From positions 1 to 64,000 of the forward strand of contig DAOWGM010000123.1 in the NCBI GenBank assembly GCA_030637515.1: 64,000 nt of DNA, read 5' to 3'. The position numbers and the translations under genes are program-made. Source of the stretch: Bacteroidales bacterium (GTDB lineage Bacteria; Bacteroidota; Bacteroidia; Bacteroidales; UBA12077). Position 1 is the first letter of the stretch; each line of letters begins with the position of its first letter. This document shows, piece by piece, positions 8,762 through 18,068 of the stretch. The notes under the pieces were generated by a model. The model worked only from the letters and a program-made list of their open reading frames with translations. It was not told where the DNA came from and did no database searches.

Positions 8762-9472
8762 TTATTCAAAATGAAGTGAGATCATAAACATTCTGGAATT
8801 CAGTTTATCTATAGAATTTGCATATTGAGGAAAATCGTCAGCCGGATCAGAAGAAATAACATTTAATATACCAACTGAATATTTTATTTCTGTAGAAAAT
8901 TTAAAATATGCGAGGTAAAAATCCAGCCCAAATCCAAGCTCGTAATAAACATCAAAAGGTTTTAACTTAATATAAATTTCTTCATCTTCGTTAAACTCTT
9001 TATTTCGAGCCATATCATTCCTGATATTTATACCACCAATTACATATGGTCTCGTGTTTCCTATTCTTGTAGATTTATATTTAAATGTTAATGGTAAATC
9101 AATGAAAGTTGATTCTATTTTCATTTCAGAAACCACATTTTGATCATTGTCGTAGAATAAAATTTTTCTTTGCCCTAAAGAAATTCCCGGCAAGAATCTA
9201 AAATCGAGATGATCTGTAAGCCTAAGACTCGATACAATTCCTACGTGAAACCCTGGTACAAGATCATTAATCTCAGGATATAAAACCGCTGAATCGGCAC
9301 CAAAAGTATTCATTGTTGGTGTAAGCTTAAAATCCATTGTATTTACACCTATTGTAAAACCAAAATGAAGTTTTTTATTATCGACATTCTGATAATTTAA
9401 AACGATTTCTCTCTGAGCCGAAACTTTCAGAGAAATGAATACAATAAATAATATGGATAATATTTTTTTCAA
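8762..9472 (-). CDS. porT: Type IX secretion protein PorT-like outer-membrane barrel
   Basis: A 236-residue protein with a cleavable signal peptide (MKKILSILFIVFISLKVSAQ) and an eight-stranded-type barrel of the PorT family. The segment KKLHFGFTIGVNTMDFKL is the characteristic PorT start. PorT/SprT is an outer-membrane component required for type IX secretion and gliding in Bacteroidota. The order purL-menG-porT, with menG directly upstream, agrees with my recollection of menG/ubiE-porT adjacency in the phylum. A T9SS cargo with a C-terminal sorting domain is encoded at 18408-21290, supporting an active system. A generic PorT-like porin is the alternative. Confidence 0.75.
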   Translation of the reverse strand: MKKILSILFIVFISLKVSAQREIVLNYQNVDNKKLHFGFTIGVNTMDFKLTPTMNTFGADSAVLYPEINDLVPGFHVGIVSSLRLTDHLDFRFLPGISLGQRKILFYDNDQNVVSEMKIESTFIDLPLTFKYKSTRIGNTRPYVIGGINIRNDMARNKEFNEDEEIYIKLKPFDVYYELGFGLDFYLAYFKFSTEIKYSVGILNVISSDPADDFPQYANSIDKLNSRMFMISLHFE

Positions 9473-9534
9473 ATCAGCAATTTAGATTTACAAAACGATA
9501 ATTTGTTCAATATATTATTCTGCAATAATATCTT

Positions 9535-10257
9535 TTATTTTTCGGCACTATATATACTTGCAATTCCAAAACTCAATGGTATAAAACTACAATTTTTAAA
9601 TCCAACCTTTACAAGCTCCTTAATAAACAAATCTCTTTCGGGAAACTGTCGTACAGATTCGGGCAAATATGTATATGCTGCATTATCTTTCGATACTAGC
9701 TTACCTACTAAGGGTAATATACTTTTAAAATAGAAATTATAGACTTGTTTTACAGGAAAGGATTTTGGTTTGGAAAACTCAAGAATGGCAATTTTGCCAT
9801 TCAATTTCAAGACCCTATACATTTCAGATAATCCCTTATTCAGATTTTCATAATTTCTTACTCCAAAAGCAACAGTTACTCCATCGAAATAATCACTTTC
9901 GAATTCAATATTTTCCGAATCTCCTTTCTGAAGAGTAATTATATCTTCCAATTTCTTTTTCTTGATCTTTTCCTTACCAACACGGAGCATCTCTTCCGAG
10001 ATATCAATGCCAATTATTTTTTTTGGATTTAGTTTAAGTGCGGTAATTGCTAAATCGCCAGTACCGGATGCAACATCTAAAAGAATTGGATTTGAAGCAA
10101 TTCCGCTTAAGGTATTAATCGTTTTTCTTCTCCAAATCTTATCAATACCAAGAGATAGAAAGTGATTTAAAAAATCATATCGTCGGGCAATATTATTAAA
10201 CATTAAAGCTACCTGCTCCTTTTTACCCGACTTGTTATTTTTATATGGTGTTAACAT
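9535..10257 (-). CDS. menG: Demethylmenaquinone C-methyltransferase (MenG/UbiE)
   Basis: Catalyses the last methylation of menaquinone using S-adenosylmethionine. The 240-residue class I methyltransferase has the AdoMet motif LLDVASGTGDLAI and the UbiE signatures VTVAFGVRNYENLNKG and RVLKLNGKIAILEFSKP, ending with FGIASIYSAEK. The start ATG (10255-10257) shares one base with the purL stop codon in a TGATG arrangement, which argues for translational coupling; a TTG immediately upstream is the only alternative. As Bacteroidota use menaquinone and not ubiquinone, MenG is the sensible role. Confidence 0.9.
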   Translation of the reverse strand: MLTPYKNNKSGKKEQVALMFNNIARRYDFLNHFLSLGIDKIWRRKTINTLSGIASNPILLDVASGTGDLAITALKLNPKKIIGIDISEEMLRVGKEKIKKKKLEDIITLQKGDSENIEFESDYFDGVTVAFGVRNYENLNKGLSEMYRVLKLNGKIAILEFSKPKSFPVKQVYNFYFKSILPLVGKLVSKDNAAYTYLPESVRQFPERDLFIKELVKVGFKNCSFIPLSFGIASIYSAEK

Positions 10258-12479
10258 CAATCTTCTTTCAGATATTTTTCCAATGCAGTGTCATACATCT
10301 TTTTAATATCACCAACAAAACCGTATGAATTATCGTCAATTCTAAGTTCTGATTTAGTAACATGACCCAATGCTGAAAATGGAACTTTGGATTCTATCAT
10401 ATAATCAATAAAATGATCTTCGTTTGAAGGAGAAACCGAAACAACAACTCTACTTTGTGCTTCTCCAAATAAGAATGCATCTTTTCGAACTTCAGCATCT
10501 GGAGTAACATCAAAACCAAAGCCTTTAATCATTGCTGATTCAACAATAGTTGTAAATAAACCTCCGTCAGCAACATCGTGCGCTGAAAGAATCAGGCTCT
10601 TCTTAATTAAGCTTTTTACAGCTTCTTGTACAGCATGTTCTTCTTCTAAATCGAAATGCGGTACCGGTGATTCTTCAATTTTATGTATGTAATTTAGATA
10701 TTCTGAAGAGTTTATATCGTTTCTTGATTTTCCTATTAAATAAATCATATCGCCTTTATTTTTAAAGGCAATACTCATTTGATCGTTTTTATTTTCAATT
10801 AATCCAATCATTCCAATTGTTGGAGTTGGGTTAATTGGTTCCGTTTTTCCATTAACCATCATTTGATTATAGAAACTTACATTTCCTCCTGTAACAGGAG
10901 TGTTAAATTTCTTACATGCATGACTCATCCCTTTTATAGCTCCAACAAATTGCCAGAAAGCTTCAGGATTATATGGATTACCAAAATTTAAACAGTTCGT
11001 TATTGCTAATGGAACACCACCCGAACAAACAATGTTTCTTGCTGCTTCTGAAACTGCAATAGTTGTTCCTATTTCAGGATCAGCTTTTACATATCGTGAG
11101 TTACAATCAACTGTCATAGCTATTGCACGATTTGTTCCTTTTATATTGTAAATACCGGCATCAGAAGGGAAATTTGTTGTCATATTTCCTGTTCCAACCA
11201 TGGTATCGTATTGCTCAATTACCCATTTTTTAGATGCAATATTCGGACTTTGAAGTAATTCCATCGCTGTTTCGCGATAATCTTCAGGCTCTGTAACTGA
11301 ATCTATTTTAAACTTTTTAAATTCTTTGTAATAAGCAGGTTCTTTATATTCGCGTTCATAAATAGGAGCTCCACCACCTAAAACTAAAGTTGATGCAGGA
11401 ACTTCAGCAACCAACTCATTATTCATATAAAAGTAAAGTTTATCTTCCTTGATTACCTCTCCAATAATTTTGCAATTTAAATCCCACTTATCAAAAATCC
11501 CTTCAACAACACTTTCTTTTCCTTTCTCAACAACTACCAACATTCTTTCTTGTGATTCTGATAAAAGAATTTCCCATCCTTGCATTCCTTGTTGACGTAA
11601 TGGAACTTTATCTAAGTCAATTTTCATTCCGTGAGCACCTTTTTCTGACATTTCTGATGTTGAACAGATAATTCCAGCTGCACCCATATCCTGCATACCA
11701 ACTACAGCTCCAGTACTATTTAATTCCAAAGTTGCTTCCATTAAAAGTTTTTCCATAAACGGATCTCCAACCTGAACTGAAGGTAAATCTTCAGATGAAT
11801 TTTCGGTTAAATCAGCTGATGCAAAAGTAGCTCCGTGAATTCCATCTTTACCTGTTGACGAACCAACAATATAAACCGGATTACCAACACCTAAAGCAAT
11901 AGCTGAAATGGTGTCATTTTTTTCCATAATACCAACCGACATAGCATTTATTAATGGATTAGTATTGTAACACTTGTCGAACATTAATTCGCCACCCAAT
12001 ACCGGAATTCCAAATGCATTTCCGTAATCACCAATTCCTTTTACAGCTCCTTTTAAATGCCATTTTGTATGATCAAGACTAATATCACCAAAACGTAACG
12101 AGTTTAATTGAGCTACCGGACGAGCACCCATTGTAAAAATATCACGGTTAATACCACCAACACCTGTTGCTGCACCCTGATAAGGTTCTACTGCAGAAGG
12201 ATGATTATGTGATTCAATTTTAAATGCACAAGCTAATCCACCACCAATATCAACTAAACCAGCATTTTCCTGACCAGCTTCAACTAATAATTGCTTACCG
12301 GTTCGTGGTAATGTCTTTAACCACTTTATAGAATTTTTATAAGATGCGTGTTCCGACCACATTACAGAATAAATACTTAACTCTGTAAAGTTAGGTGTAC
12401 GACCTAAATTTTCTTTTATTTTATCAAACTCTTCAGGTAGTAAACCCAATTGTTCAGCAGTTTTAACAGTAACTTCCAT
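10257..12479 (-). CDS. purL: Phosphoribosylformylglycinamidine synthase, small PurL type
   Basis: Performs the ATP-dependent FGAR to FGAM step of purine synthesis. At 740 residues it is the small PurL seen in Bacillus, which lacks the glutaminase and N-terminal PurS-like domains and must work with separate PurQ and PurS. AIRS-type domains are visible: SEHASYKNSIKWLK near residue 45, KIESHNHPSAVEPYQGAATG, GINRDIFTMGARPVA, and second-half motifs VTGGNVSFYNQ and SAHDVADGGLF. It heads a leftward operon with menG and porT. Many Bacteroidales carry the fused ~1200-residue form, so the small form is a point of note. purQ and purS are not in this window. Confidence 0.93.
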   Translation of the reverse strand: MEVTVKTAEQLGLLPEEFDKIKENLGRTPNFTELSIYSVMWSEHASYKNSIKWLKTLPRTGKQLLVEAGQENAGLVDIGGGLACAFKIESHNHPSAVEPYQGAATGVGGINRDIFTMGARPVAQLNSLRFGDISLDHTKWHLKGAVKGIGDYGNAFGIPVLGGELMFDKCYNTNPLINAMSVGIMEKNDTISAIALGVGNPVYIVGSSTGKDGIHGATFASADLTENSSEDLPSVQVGDPFMEKLLMEATLELNSTGAVVGMQDMGAAGIICSTSEMSEKGAHGMKIDLDKVPLRQQGMQGWEILLSESQERMLVVVEKGKESVVEGIFDKWDLNCKIIGEVIKEDKLYFYMNNELVAEVPASTLVLGGGAPIYEREYKEPAYYKEFKKFKIDSVTEPEDYRETAMELLQSPNIASKKWVIEQYDTMVGTGNMTTNFPSDAGIYNIKGTNRAIAMTVDCNSRYVKADPEIGTTIAVSEAARNIVCSGGVPLAITNCLNFGNPYNPEAFWQFVGAIKGMSHACKKFNTPVTGGNVSFYNQMMVNGKTEPINPTPTIGMIGLIENKNDQMSIAFKNKGDMIYLIGKSRNDINSSEYLNYIHKIEESPVPHFDLEEEHAVQEAVKSLIKKSLILSAHDVADGGLFTTIVESAMIKGFGFDVTPDAEVRKDAFLFGEAQSRVVVSVSPSNEDHFIDYMIESKVPFSALGHVTKSELRIDDNSYGFVGDIKKMYDTALEKYLKED

Positions 12480-12712
12480 TTTTAAAAACTTTATAACGAT
12501 TAATAGTTGGTAAAAGACTTAGCAAATATAATATAACTCTTAAATTTTAATGGCATTGAAAATCATTTTTAATAGCATCAAAATTCTTAATAACTCTTGA
12601 ATGTAGCATTTAATAACAGCTTAGAAGAATCATTATTCTTAATAAATATTTTCATTATCTTTTTTTAATTAATTTTATCAGTTCAAAAAAGTTATAAATT
12701 AAACAAAATACT

Positions 12713-13471
12713 ATGAATAGAATAGCTTTAATAACCGGTGCTACATCAGGAATAGGAAGAGCAACTGCATTAACTTTATCTAAAAATAAATTTGATATAA
12801 TAATTACAGGAAGAAGAACTGAGCTTCTTGAAGATCTTAAAAAAGAAATTAATGATTCATCATCAGAAAAAGTATATATTTTAAATTTTGATGTTAGAAA
12901 TAAAGAAGAAGTAGACAAAGCAATTGACAGCTTGCCAACAGAATGGAAAGATATTGATGTATTAGTTAATAATGCCGGACTTGCCGTTGGATTAAATCAC
13001 ATTCAAGAAGGTGTAGTTGATGATTGGGAACGAATGATTGATACAAATATTAAAGGCTTGTTGTATGTATCGCGAAAAGTTGCACCTAATATGATTGCAA
13101 AAAAACACGGACATATTGTGAATATTGGTTCTACAGCTGGAAAAGAGGCATACGAAAATGGCAATGTTTATTGTGGAACAAAACATGCTGTTGATGCCAT
13201 ATCAAAAGGGATGCGAATTGATATGTTAAAAGAGAAAATTAAGGTTACTGCTATTAATCCCGGAATGGTTGAAACAGAATTTTCAATCGTGAGATTTAAA
13301 GGCGATAAAGAAAAAGCTGCAAAAGCATATCAGGGATTTACTCCACTATATGGAAATGATGTTGCTGATGCAATTTTATATGCTGTAACACGCCCTGAAC
13401 ATGTTTGTATAAACGATATGATTATTACCGCAACTGCACAAGCTAATTCTTTGTATAAAGTTGTTGATTAG
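12713..13471 (+). CDS. NADP-dependent short-chain dehydrogenase (YdfG-like)
   Basis: A 252-residue classical SDR. The dinucleotide motif TGATSGIGRATAL lies at residues 8-20, followed by GRR for NADP preference, NNAG near residue 88, the catalytic Ser (NIGSTAGKE) and Tyr-Lys (YCGTKHAVD). The closest described type is YdfG/serine-L-allo-threonine dehydrogenase, which oxidises 3-hydroxy acids and shares the PGMVETEFSIVRFKGD motif. The physiological substrate is not determinable. It is followed 58 nt later by the Ntn hydrolase gene in the same direction. Confidence 0.85.
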   Translation: MNRIALITGATSGIGRATALTLSKNKFDIIITGRRTELLEDLKKEINDSSSEKVYILNFDVRNKEEVDKAIDSLPTEWKDIDVLVNNAGLAVGLNHIQEGVVDDWERMIDTNIKGLLYVSRKVAPNMIAKKHGHIVNIGSTAGKEAYENGNVYCGTKHAVDAISKGMRIDMLKEKIKVTAINPGMVETEFSIVRFKGDKEKAAKAYQGFTPLYGNDVADAILYAVTRPEHVCINDMIITATAQANSLYKVVD

Positions 13472-13529
13472 AAATAAGTATCAAGAATTCAGACATTAAA
13501 TTTTTATAAATTATATAAGATTAATAATT

Positions 13530-14741
13530 ATGGCAAGAATACTATTTTCAATCTTTTTCATTTTCATAATTTCTGTAAATGATAGCTTTTCGTGCACTAC
13601 TGCTATTGTATCCGGCAAGTATACTGAAGATGGACGACCAATATTATGGAAACACCGTGATTCAGATTTTTATCAGAATAAATTAATGTATTTTACTGAT
13701 GGCAAATACGATTATATTGGACTAATAAATACTGTAGATATTAAAGGAGAACAAGTTTGGGCAGGAACAAATTCAGAAGGATTTTCAATAATGAATGCTG
13801 CGTTATATGATGTTAACTTAGATTACAAAGGAGATTACAAAGATCGCGAAGGTTATATCATGAAAATGGCTTTACAAAAATGTGCTACTCTGGAGGATTT
13901 CGAAAAATTTTTAACAGATCTTCCTAAACCAATGGGAGTTGCTGCCAGTTTTGGAGTAATTGATGCGCAAGGTGGAGCGGCATATTATGAAACTGACAAT
14001 AATAAGTTTGTTAAGTTTGATGCAAATGATTCAAGAGTTGCTCCTAACGGATATTTAATTAGGACAAATCATGCTTTTACAGGAAAAAAAGATAAAGGTT
14101 ATGGATATATCCGTTATGAAAATGCTCATGATTTATTCTCTAATGCCTTTGCTACAAATCAATTAAATTATCAAAACATTATTTCTGAGTTTAGCAGATC
14201 ATTTTATCACTCTTTATTAAAAACAGATTACAGAGATTTTTCAGATGAGTACACAGATAAACAACATTTTATTAATGCAGGTGATTTAATAGTCCGAAAC
14301 AGTTCTGTTTCGGCTGTTGTTGTTCATGGTGTAAAAAAAGGTGAATCGCCTGAATTTACAACCATGTGGACAGTTTTAGGATACCCGTTTACAACTGTAG
14401 CAGTTCCGGTTTGGATTAAAGGTGGTGAGAAATTACCAAAAATAATGATGGCTGAAAAAAATGAAAATGCACCATTATGTGATATGGCTTTAGAACTTAA
14501 AAAACAATGCTATCCAATTGAGCGAGGATCGGGTTATAAATATTTAAATATCTCTGCTCTTATAAACGACGAGAACTCAGGTATTCTTCAAAAAATAGAA
14601 CCTATAGAGAAAATAATTTTTGAACAGACAGAAAGTAAAATAAGCGATTGGAATAATAAATTTGAAAAAGACAAAATCCAAAAGTTTTATCAATGGCTTG
14701 ACGAGTTTATTGTTAATGAGTACAAAAAGAACTTTTTCTAA
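13530..14741 (+). CDS. Secreted Ntn hydrolase, C45/linear amide C-N hydrolase family
   Basis: A 403-residue protein with a signal peptide (residues 1-21) whose predicted cleavage after SFS exposes Cys22 (CTTAIVSGKYTEDG). This Cys is the expected N-terminal nucleophile of the choloylglycine hydrolase/acyl-CoA:6-aminopenicillanate acyltransferase superfamily. Further family marks are RPILWKHRDSDF (catalytic Arg/Asp area), GTNSEGFSIMNAALYD and IRTNHAFTGKKDKGYGYIRY. Thus signal peptidase would both export and activate the enzyme. Substrates in the family are linear amides such as bile salts, penicillin or acyl-peptides; none can be assigned. The C-terminal third is less conserved. Confidence 0.78.
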   Translation: MARILFSIFFIFIISVNDSFSCTTAIVSGKYTEDGRPILWKHRDSDFYQNKLMYFTDGKYDYIGLINTVDIKGEQVWAGTNSEGFSIMNAALYDVNLDYKGDYKDREGYIMKMALQKCATLEDFEKFLTDLPKPMGVAASFGVIDAQGGAAYYETDNNKFVKFDANDSRVAPNGYLIRTNHAFTGKKDKGYGYIRYENAHDLFSNAFATNQLNYQNIISEFSRSFYHSLLKTDYRDFSDEYTDKQHFINAGDLIVRNSSVSAVVVHGVKKGESPEFTTMWTVLGYPFTTVAVPVWIKGGEKLPKIMMAEKNENAPLCDMALELKKQCYPIERGSGYKYLNISALINDENSGILQKIEPIEKIIFEQTESKISDWNNKFEKDKIQKFYQWLDEFIVNEYKKNFF

Positions 14742-14769
14742 AAAGGAGCTCGAATAAATAATGTTCTTT

Positions 14770-14796
14770 GTCATCCCCGGCTCCGATCGGGGATCT
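14770..14796 (+). repeat. Intergenic hairpin repeat, GC-rich variant
   Basis: A 27-nt palindrome beginning GTCATCCCC and ending GGGGATCT, with stem ATCCCC/GGGGAT. The outer ends GTCAT...GATCT are shared with the repeats at 14813, 16837, 17017, 17862 and 60048. It stands between the Ntn hydrolase and Omp85 genes and may also end the rightward transcript. Confidence 0.65.
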
Positions 14797-14812
14797 CTTT
14801 CTTACAATACTT

Positions 14813-14873
14813 AGATTCCGGATCTACGCGATGCTTCGTCCGGAACTTTCTCATGACCGGAGGGAGTAATGAC
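14813..14873 (-). repeat. Intergenic hairpin repeat, long variant
   Basis: A 61-nt copy read leftward from GTCATTACTCCCTCCG to GGAATCT. It shares about 33 nt with the copy at 17862-17911, including TGAGAAAGTTC, with three differences in that stretch. It lies 17 nt from the GC-rich variant in the opposite orientation. Confidence 0.65.
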
Positions 14874-14901
14874 AATACACTTTTATTATGGATTCAACAA
14901 T

Positions 14902-16659
14902 CTAAAATCGACTGATATATCCGAAATGTATTTTTGCTGACTGTATTTCAAAAGGATTATCGAACTGTTTTCCTAAAGCATAACTTAAAGAAAAAATACC
15001 TGCCCGAGTATCAAAATCAAGTCCAATTCCAAATCCCCACGGAAAATCTTCGGTTACATCTTGAACTACATTTTTATAATAATATGCGCCATTCCAAAAA
15101 GCATAAAATGCTGAATTTTGTTCAAACAAATACTTAATTTCAACTTTTTGCAATGAATATATAGAAGCAAAAAATATGCTTTCGTCAAATCCGCGTAAGG
15201 ATTTTGCTCCCCCAAATCGGTAGAGTTCATTTTCGTAAAAAATAGCTTCTTTATTATTATCTGCAAGCTGATCCAAATACCGAGTTACATTTCCAAAATG
15301 AAATACAAAATTCTTATATATAGGAAAGTACAAGTCAAAATCAATACCAGCTTCTACTTCAAGTGTTTTATTATCAGCATTTAAACTATCGGTTAATTCA
15401 TTTGAAGTACTGCTTTTCTTAATACCAGTTCCACCAAATAAATTCACCACAATTCCTTTTCTCGGATTATATCTGTAATCCAGATCATTTAAATAATATG
15501 AAGCTCCAAAAATATTCGATGTAACATCGGCATAATTCATCGAAGTAAGTGTCACATTATCATCACCAATTTTCGATGAATTTTTATACCGATAATATGC
15601 CTTTATATATTCATCATAATCTAAAAACAATCGCAAACCAGTACCGGCACTTAAGGAAAGATATGTAGAATCCTTTTTATACAATCCAAAATCCGCATCA
15701 AGACCAAGGTTTGTTTTGAACAAATATGGATACATAAAACCAAGATCAAGCTTTTGTGTTGATGATTCCTGCTTCTCCCAATTCAGGAATATCTCCTCTC
15801 CTTTTCCAAATGGATTTACCAAATTTAAATTCAGTTCTCCGGTTATAAGCAATTTACCTGTCTCCTTCTCCCGATTATTATCGGGATCAGGGAGGAAACC
15901 AATAATTCCATTAAACATATTAGCTTTTTTATTTTGAAGGTAGAGATAAAGATCCACACTTTCGTCTCGGAATTCAATTTCTGCAGGCTTTATTTCCGAT
16001 AAAAATCTTAAATCATTAATCTTTTTTGATATCGAGTTTATTTTTTCTTGATTAAACGCAATTCCCTTTTCAATTTGTAATGTTCTTTTCAAATAATTAG
16101 GAGATATTTTAGCTTCACCCTTAATGATTATGCTATCGATTGAATAAAAATCTCCTTTCTCAACTAAAAGTAAAGTATTGAATAATGAATCCTGAATTTC
16201 AAATTCCTTTGGAATTACTTTAACAAAAGGATAACCTGAGTTTTCGTAATAAGATAATATTTCATTCATCAGATTCTGCCACTCGTATAGATTAACAATA
16301 TCTGACCTCTTCCGTTTAACCTTAATTGCTTCTTTCAAATCAGACTCCAGATAAGATAAATCAAGCTCATTCCAGTAATATCTTCTCCCAGCAAATAATT
16401 TTACCTCAACTGTAAGTGAATCAAAACTTAGACTATCTATAGATGCTGCCAAAAATCCTTCATTTTGCAATTCGTCAATCAATTGCTGCAGATGATTCTC
16501 AATCTGAACACTATCTCCACGATAATTTTGATACGAATTTAAAATTTGCTTAGGCGCATTAGAAGTATGATCAATATGCAATCTATATTCTTGCCCTGAT
16601 ACATATTGGCAGAAAAAAATATGAATAAGAAAAATGAATATGTAAGCAATTCTTTTCAA
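14902..16659 (-). CDS. Omp85 (BamA/surface antigen D15) family outer-membrane protein
   Basis: A 585-residue protein with a signal peptide (MKRIAYIFIFLIHIFFCQYV, about 22 residues). Two or three POTRA-like units occupy about 25-225 (YENSGYPFVKV and IIIKGEAKISPNYLKRTLQI), then a 16-stranded-type barrel with the lid motif region ELYRFGGAKSLRGFDESIF and a terminal strand FGYISRF. It is shorter than BamA (about 750-880) and probably a TamA/ShlB-like variant. It stands alone between repeat-rich intergenic DNA, so its partner is unknown. It is distinct from the Omp85 lipoprotein at 5576-7930. Confidence 0.8.
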   Translation of the reverse strand: MKRIAYIFIFLIHIFFCQYVSGQEYRLHIDHTSNAPKQILNSYQNYRGDSVQIENHLQQLIDELQNEGFLAASIDSLSFDSLTVEVKLFAGRRYYWNELDLSYLESDLKEAIKVKRKRSDIVNLYEWQNLMNEILSYYENSGYPFVKVIPKEFEIQDSLFNTLLLVEKGDFYSIDSIIIKGEAKISPNYLKRTLQIEKGIAFNQEKINSISKKINDLRFLSEIKPAEIEFRDESVDLYLYLQNKKANMFNGIIGFLPDPDNNREKETGKLLITGELNLNLVNPFGKGEEIFLNWEKQESSTQKLDLGFMYPYLFKTNLGLDADFGLYKKDSTYLSLSAGTGLRLFLDYDEYIKAYYRYKNSSKIGDDNVTLTSMNYADVTSNIFGASYYLNDLDYRYNPRKGIVVNLFGGTGIKKSSTSNELTDSLNADNKTLEVEAGIDFDLYFPIYKNFVFHFGNVTRYLDQLADNNKEAIFYENELYRFGGAKSLRGFDESIFFASIYSLQKVEIKYLFEQNSAFYAFWNGAYYYKNVVQDVTEDFPWGFGIGLDFDTRAGIFSLSYALGKQFDNPFEIQSAKIHFGYISRF

Positions 16660-16836
16660 GCTTCTGATTTTAATAACAAATATATACAGATAACTTGAAA
16701 ATAGATTGTTTGGTATGTCGATATCTGAGAGTAATGAGTTAATGCAATCTATATTTTACCTAAAAAAGCCACGTTTTCCAAGCTGCAAGCTTCATGCTTT
16801 TATTTCGGATTTTAATTCTATCAAAAAAACATATTT

Positions 16837-16890
16837 AGATTCTTCACGCTGTTCAGAACGTTTATCTTCATGACTTAAAGGAATAATGAC
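16837..16890 (-). repeat. Intergenic hairpin repeat, long variant
   Basis: A 54-nt copy read leftward from GTCATTATTCCTTTAAG to AAGAATCT, sharing the ends and the internal TCATGA block with the copy at 14813-14873. The interior has diverged more than the ends. Confidence 0.55.
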
Positions 16891-17016
16891 AATCTAAATA
16901 AGGCTTCTGTAAACAAAAAAGTTAAAAGGTCAGTTTACAGTTACTAATTCAATTTGCATATATTACTGACTCCTGTCTTCTGAATTCGTAATCCTGAATA
17001 AAAAAATCATACTTCG

Positions 17017-17042
17017 AGATCCTTCGATAAACTCAGGATGAC
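17017..17042 (-). repeat. Intergenic hairpin repeat, short variant
   Basis: A 26-nt copy read leftward (GTCATCCTGAG ... CGAAGGATCT). It matches 24 of 26 positions of the copy at 60048-60073. The two differences fall on opposite sides of the same stem pair (C-G here, T-A there), so pairing is preserved. Confidence 0.7.
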
Positions 17043-17070
17043 TTCTTTTTAAATATAATTTAGTGTATTC

Positions 17071-17817
17071 TTAATTATTAAAAAAACCCTGATCTTTTAG
17101 CACTTTTAAGAACACATTTGAAAAATACAGGTTATCTGCTTTTTTGTATCTATTATCAGTAAAAATCTGTGCTAAAGTTTCCTTCTGGTTTTCTTCAAGT
17201 AAATCTTTAGTAGATTCCAACGATTCCTTTTCAGCATAAATACGATTAATATCTTCAGAAGAATAATCTTTGTAGGTTTCGTAATGCACAACGCCTTCCA
17301 ATGGCAAACGATCTGTTAATCCCGGATTTTCATCAGGGTAACCAACAACAACAGTTGTAATTGGAATTACTCCTTTAGGCAGATTTAGAATTTCAATAAT
17401 TTTATCGGCTGTATAAGTTGTTGTTCCTAAATAACAGATTCCCATTCCTTTATCTTCAGCAGCAAGGCTGCAATTTTGTGCAACAAGCATTGCATCAATT
17501 ACTGCATTAGTAAACCATAAAAAATTATCGTAACCCGGTTCAGCATTTCGTTGTTCGCACCATTTACTAAATCGATTAATATCGGCACAAAAAGTTAATA
17601 CAACAGGAGCTTGAGTTGCCATTGGCTGATTAAAATGTGTTGGAGCAAGTTTCTTTTTCATTTCCTCGTCGCGGGTAACAATAATAGAATAAACCTGCAT
17701 ATTACCACTAGTTGAAGCCCGTGTTCCAGCTTCTAAGATTTCCTGCAAATCTTTTTCAGAAACAGGTGTATTTTTATATTTACGTATCGATTTGTGATTT
17801 AAAATTGTATCTAACAT
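17071..17817 (-). CDS. NADPH-dependent FMN nitroreductase family oxidoreductase
   Basis: A 248-residue flavoprotein of the NfsA/FRP branch. The N-terminal FMN phosphate motif HKSIRKYKNTPVSEKDL and the TRASTSGNMQVYSI segment are typical, as is GMGICYLGTT near residue 130 and VVGYPDENPGLTDRLPLE near 170. The family reduces quinones, nitroaromatics or free flavin with NAD(P)H. The C-terminal 50 residues (YKDYSSEDINRIYAEKES) form the dimer-wrapping extension of this branch. The flanks are repeat-rich and there is no operon partner; the substrate is unknown. Confidence 0.85.
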   Translation of the reverse strand: MLDTILNHKSIRKYKNTPVSEKDLQEILEAGTRASTSGNMQVYSIIVTRDEEMKKKLAPTHFNQPMATQAPVVLTFCADINRFSKWCEQRNAEPGYDNFLWFTNAVIDAMLVAQNCSLAAEDKGMGICYLGTTTYTADKIIEILNLPKGVIPITTVVVGYPDENPGLTDRLPLEGVVHYETYKDYSSEDINRIYAEKESLESTKDLLEENQKETLAQIFTDNRYKKADNLYFSNVFLKVLKDQGFFNN

Positions 17818-17861
17818 ATATTTAGTTTTTAGATATTAGTATTTAGTTTTTCAAATTATTT

Positions 17862-17911
17862 GTCATTACTCCCTCCGCTCGTGAGAAAGTTCTGAGTTTA
17901 TCAAAGAATTT
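17862..17911 (+). repeat. Intergenic hairpin repeat, long variant
   Basis: A 50-nt copy starting GTCATTACTCCCTCCGCTCG with the shared TGAGAAAGTTC block, then a stretch resembling the short variant (TTTATCAAAGAATTT). It looks like a hybrid of long and short forms, with a degenerate 3' end. Confidence 0.6.
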
Positions 17912-18068
17912 AACAAATAATTTGAAATAAGACATGTTTTTTAATTCTTAATTAATTGAGTTGCAAACTTACAAAAAAGCAATTAGCAAACCCGATGATT
18001 ATTGTCAGTATTTTTGAGATATGAGATTTTAGCATTTTAGATTAAGAGACTTAACTACTACTCACTTT

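Larger units (their letters stand above)
16660..17070. other. 411-nt intergenic region with two hairpin repeats
   Basis: No open reading frame with coding character is visible between the Omp85 and nitroreductase genes, both of which are leftward. The region holds two copies of the GTCAT...GAATCT repeat family, listed separately, and otherwise AT-rich sequence. Confidence 0.6.

Noticed and set aside
12655-12918. Leftward reading frame opposite the SDR start
   Set aside because: It is antisense to a well-supported SDR with no protein motifs of its own.
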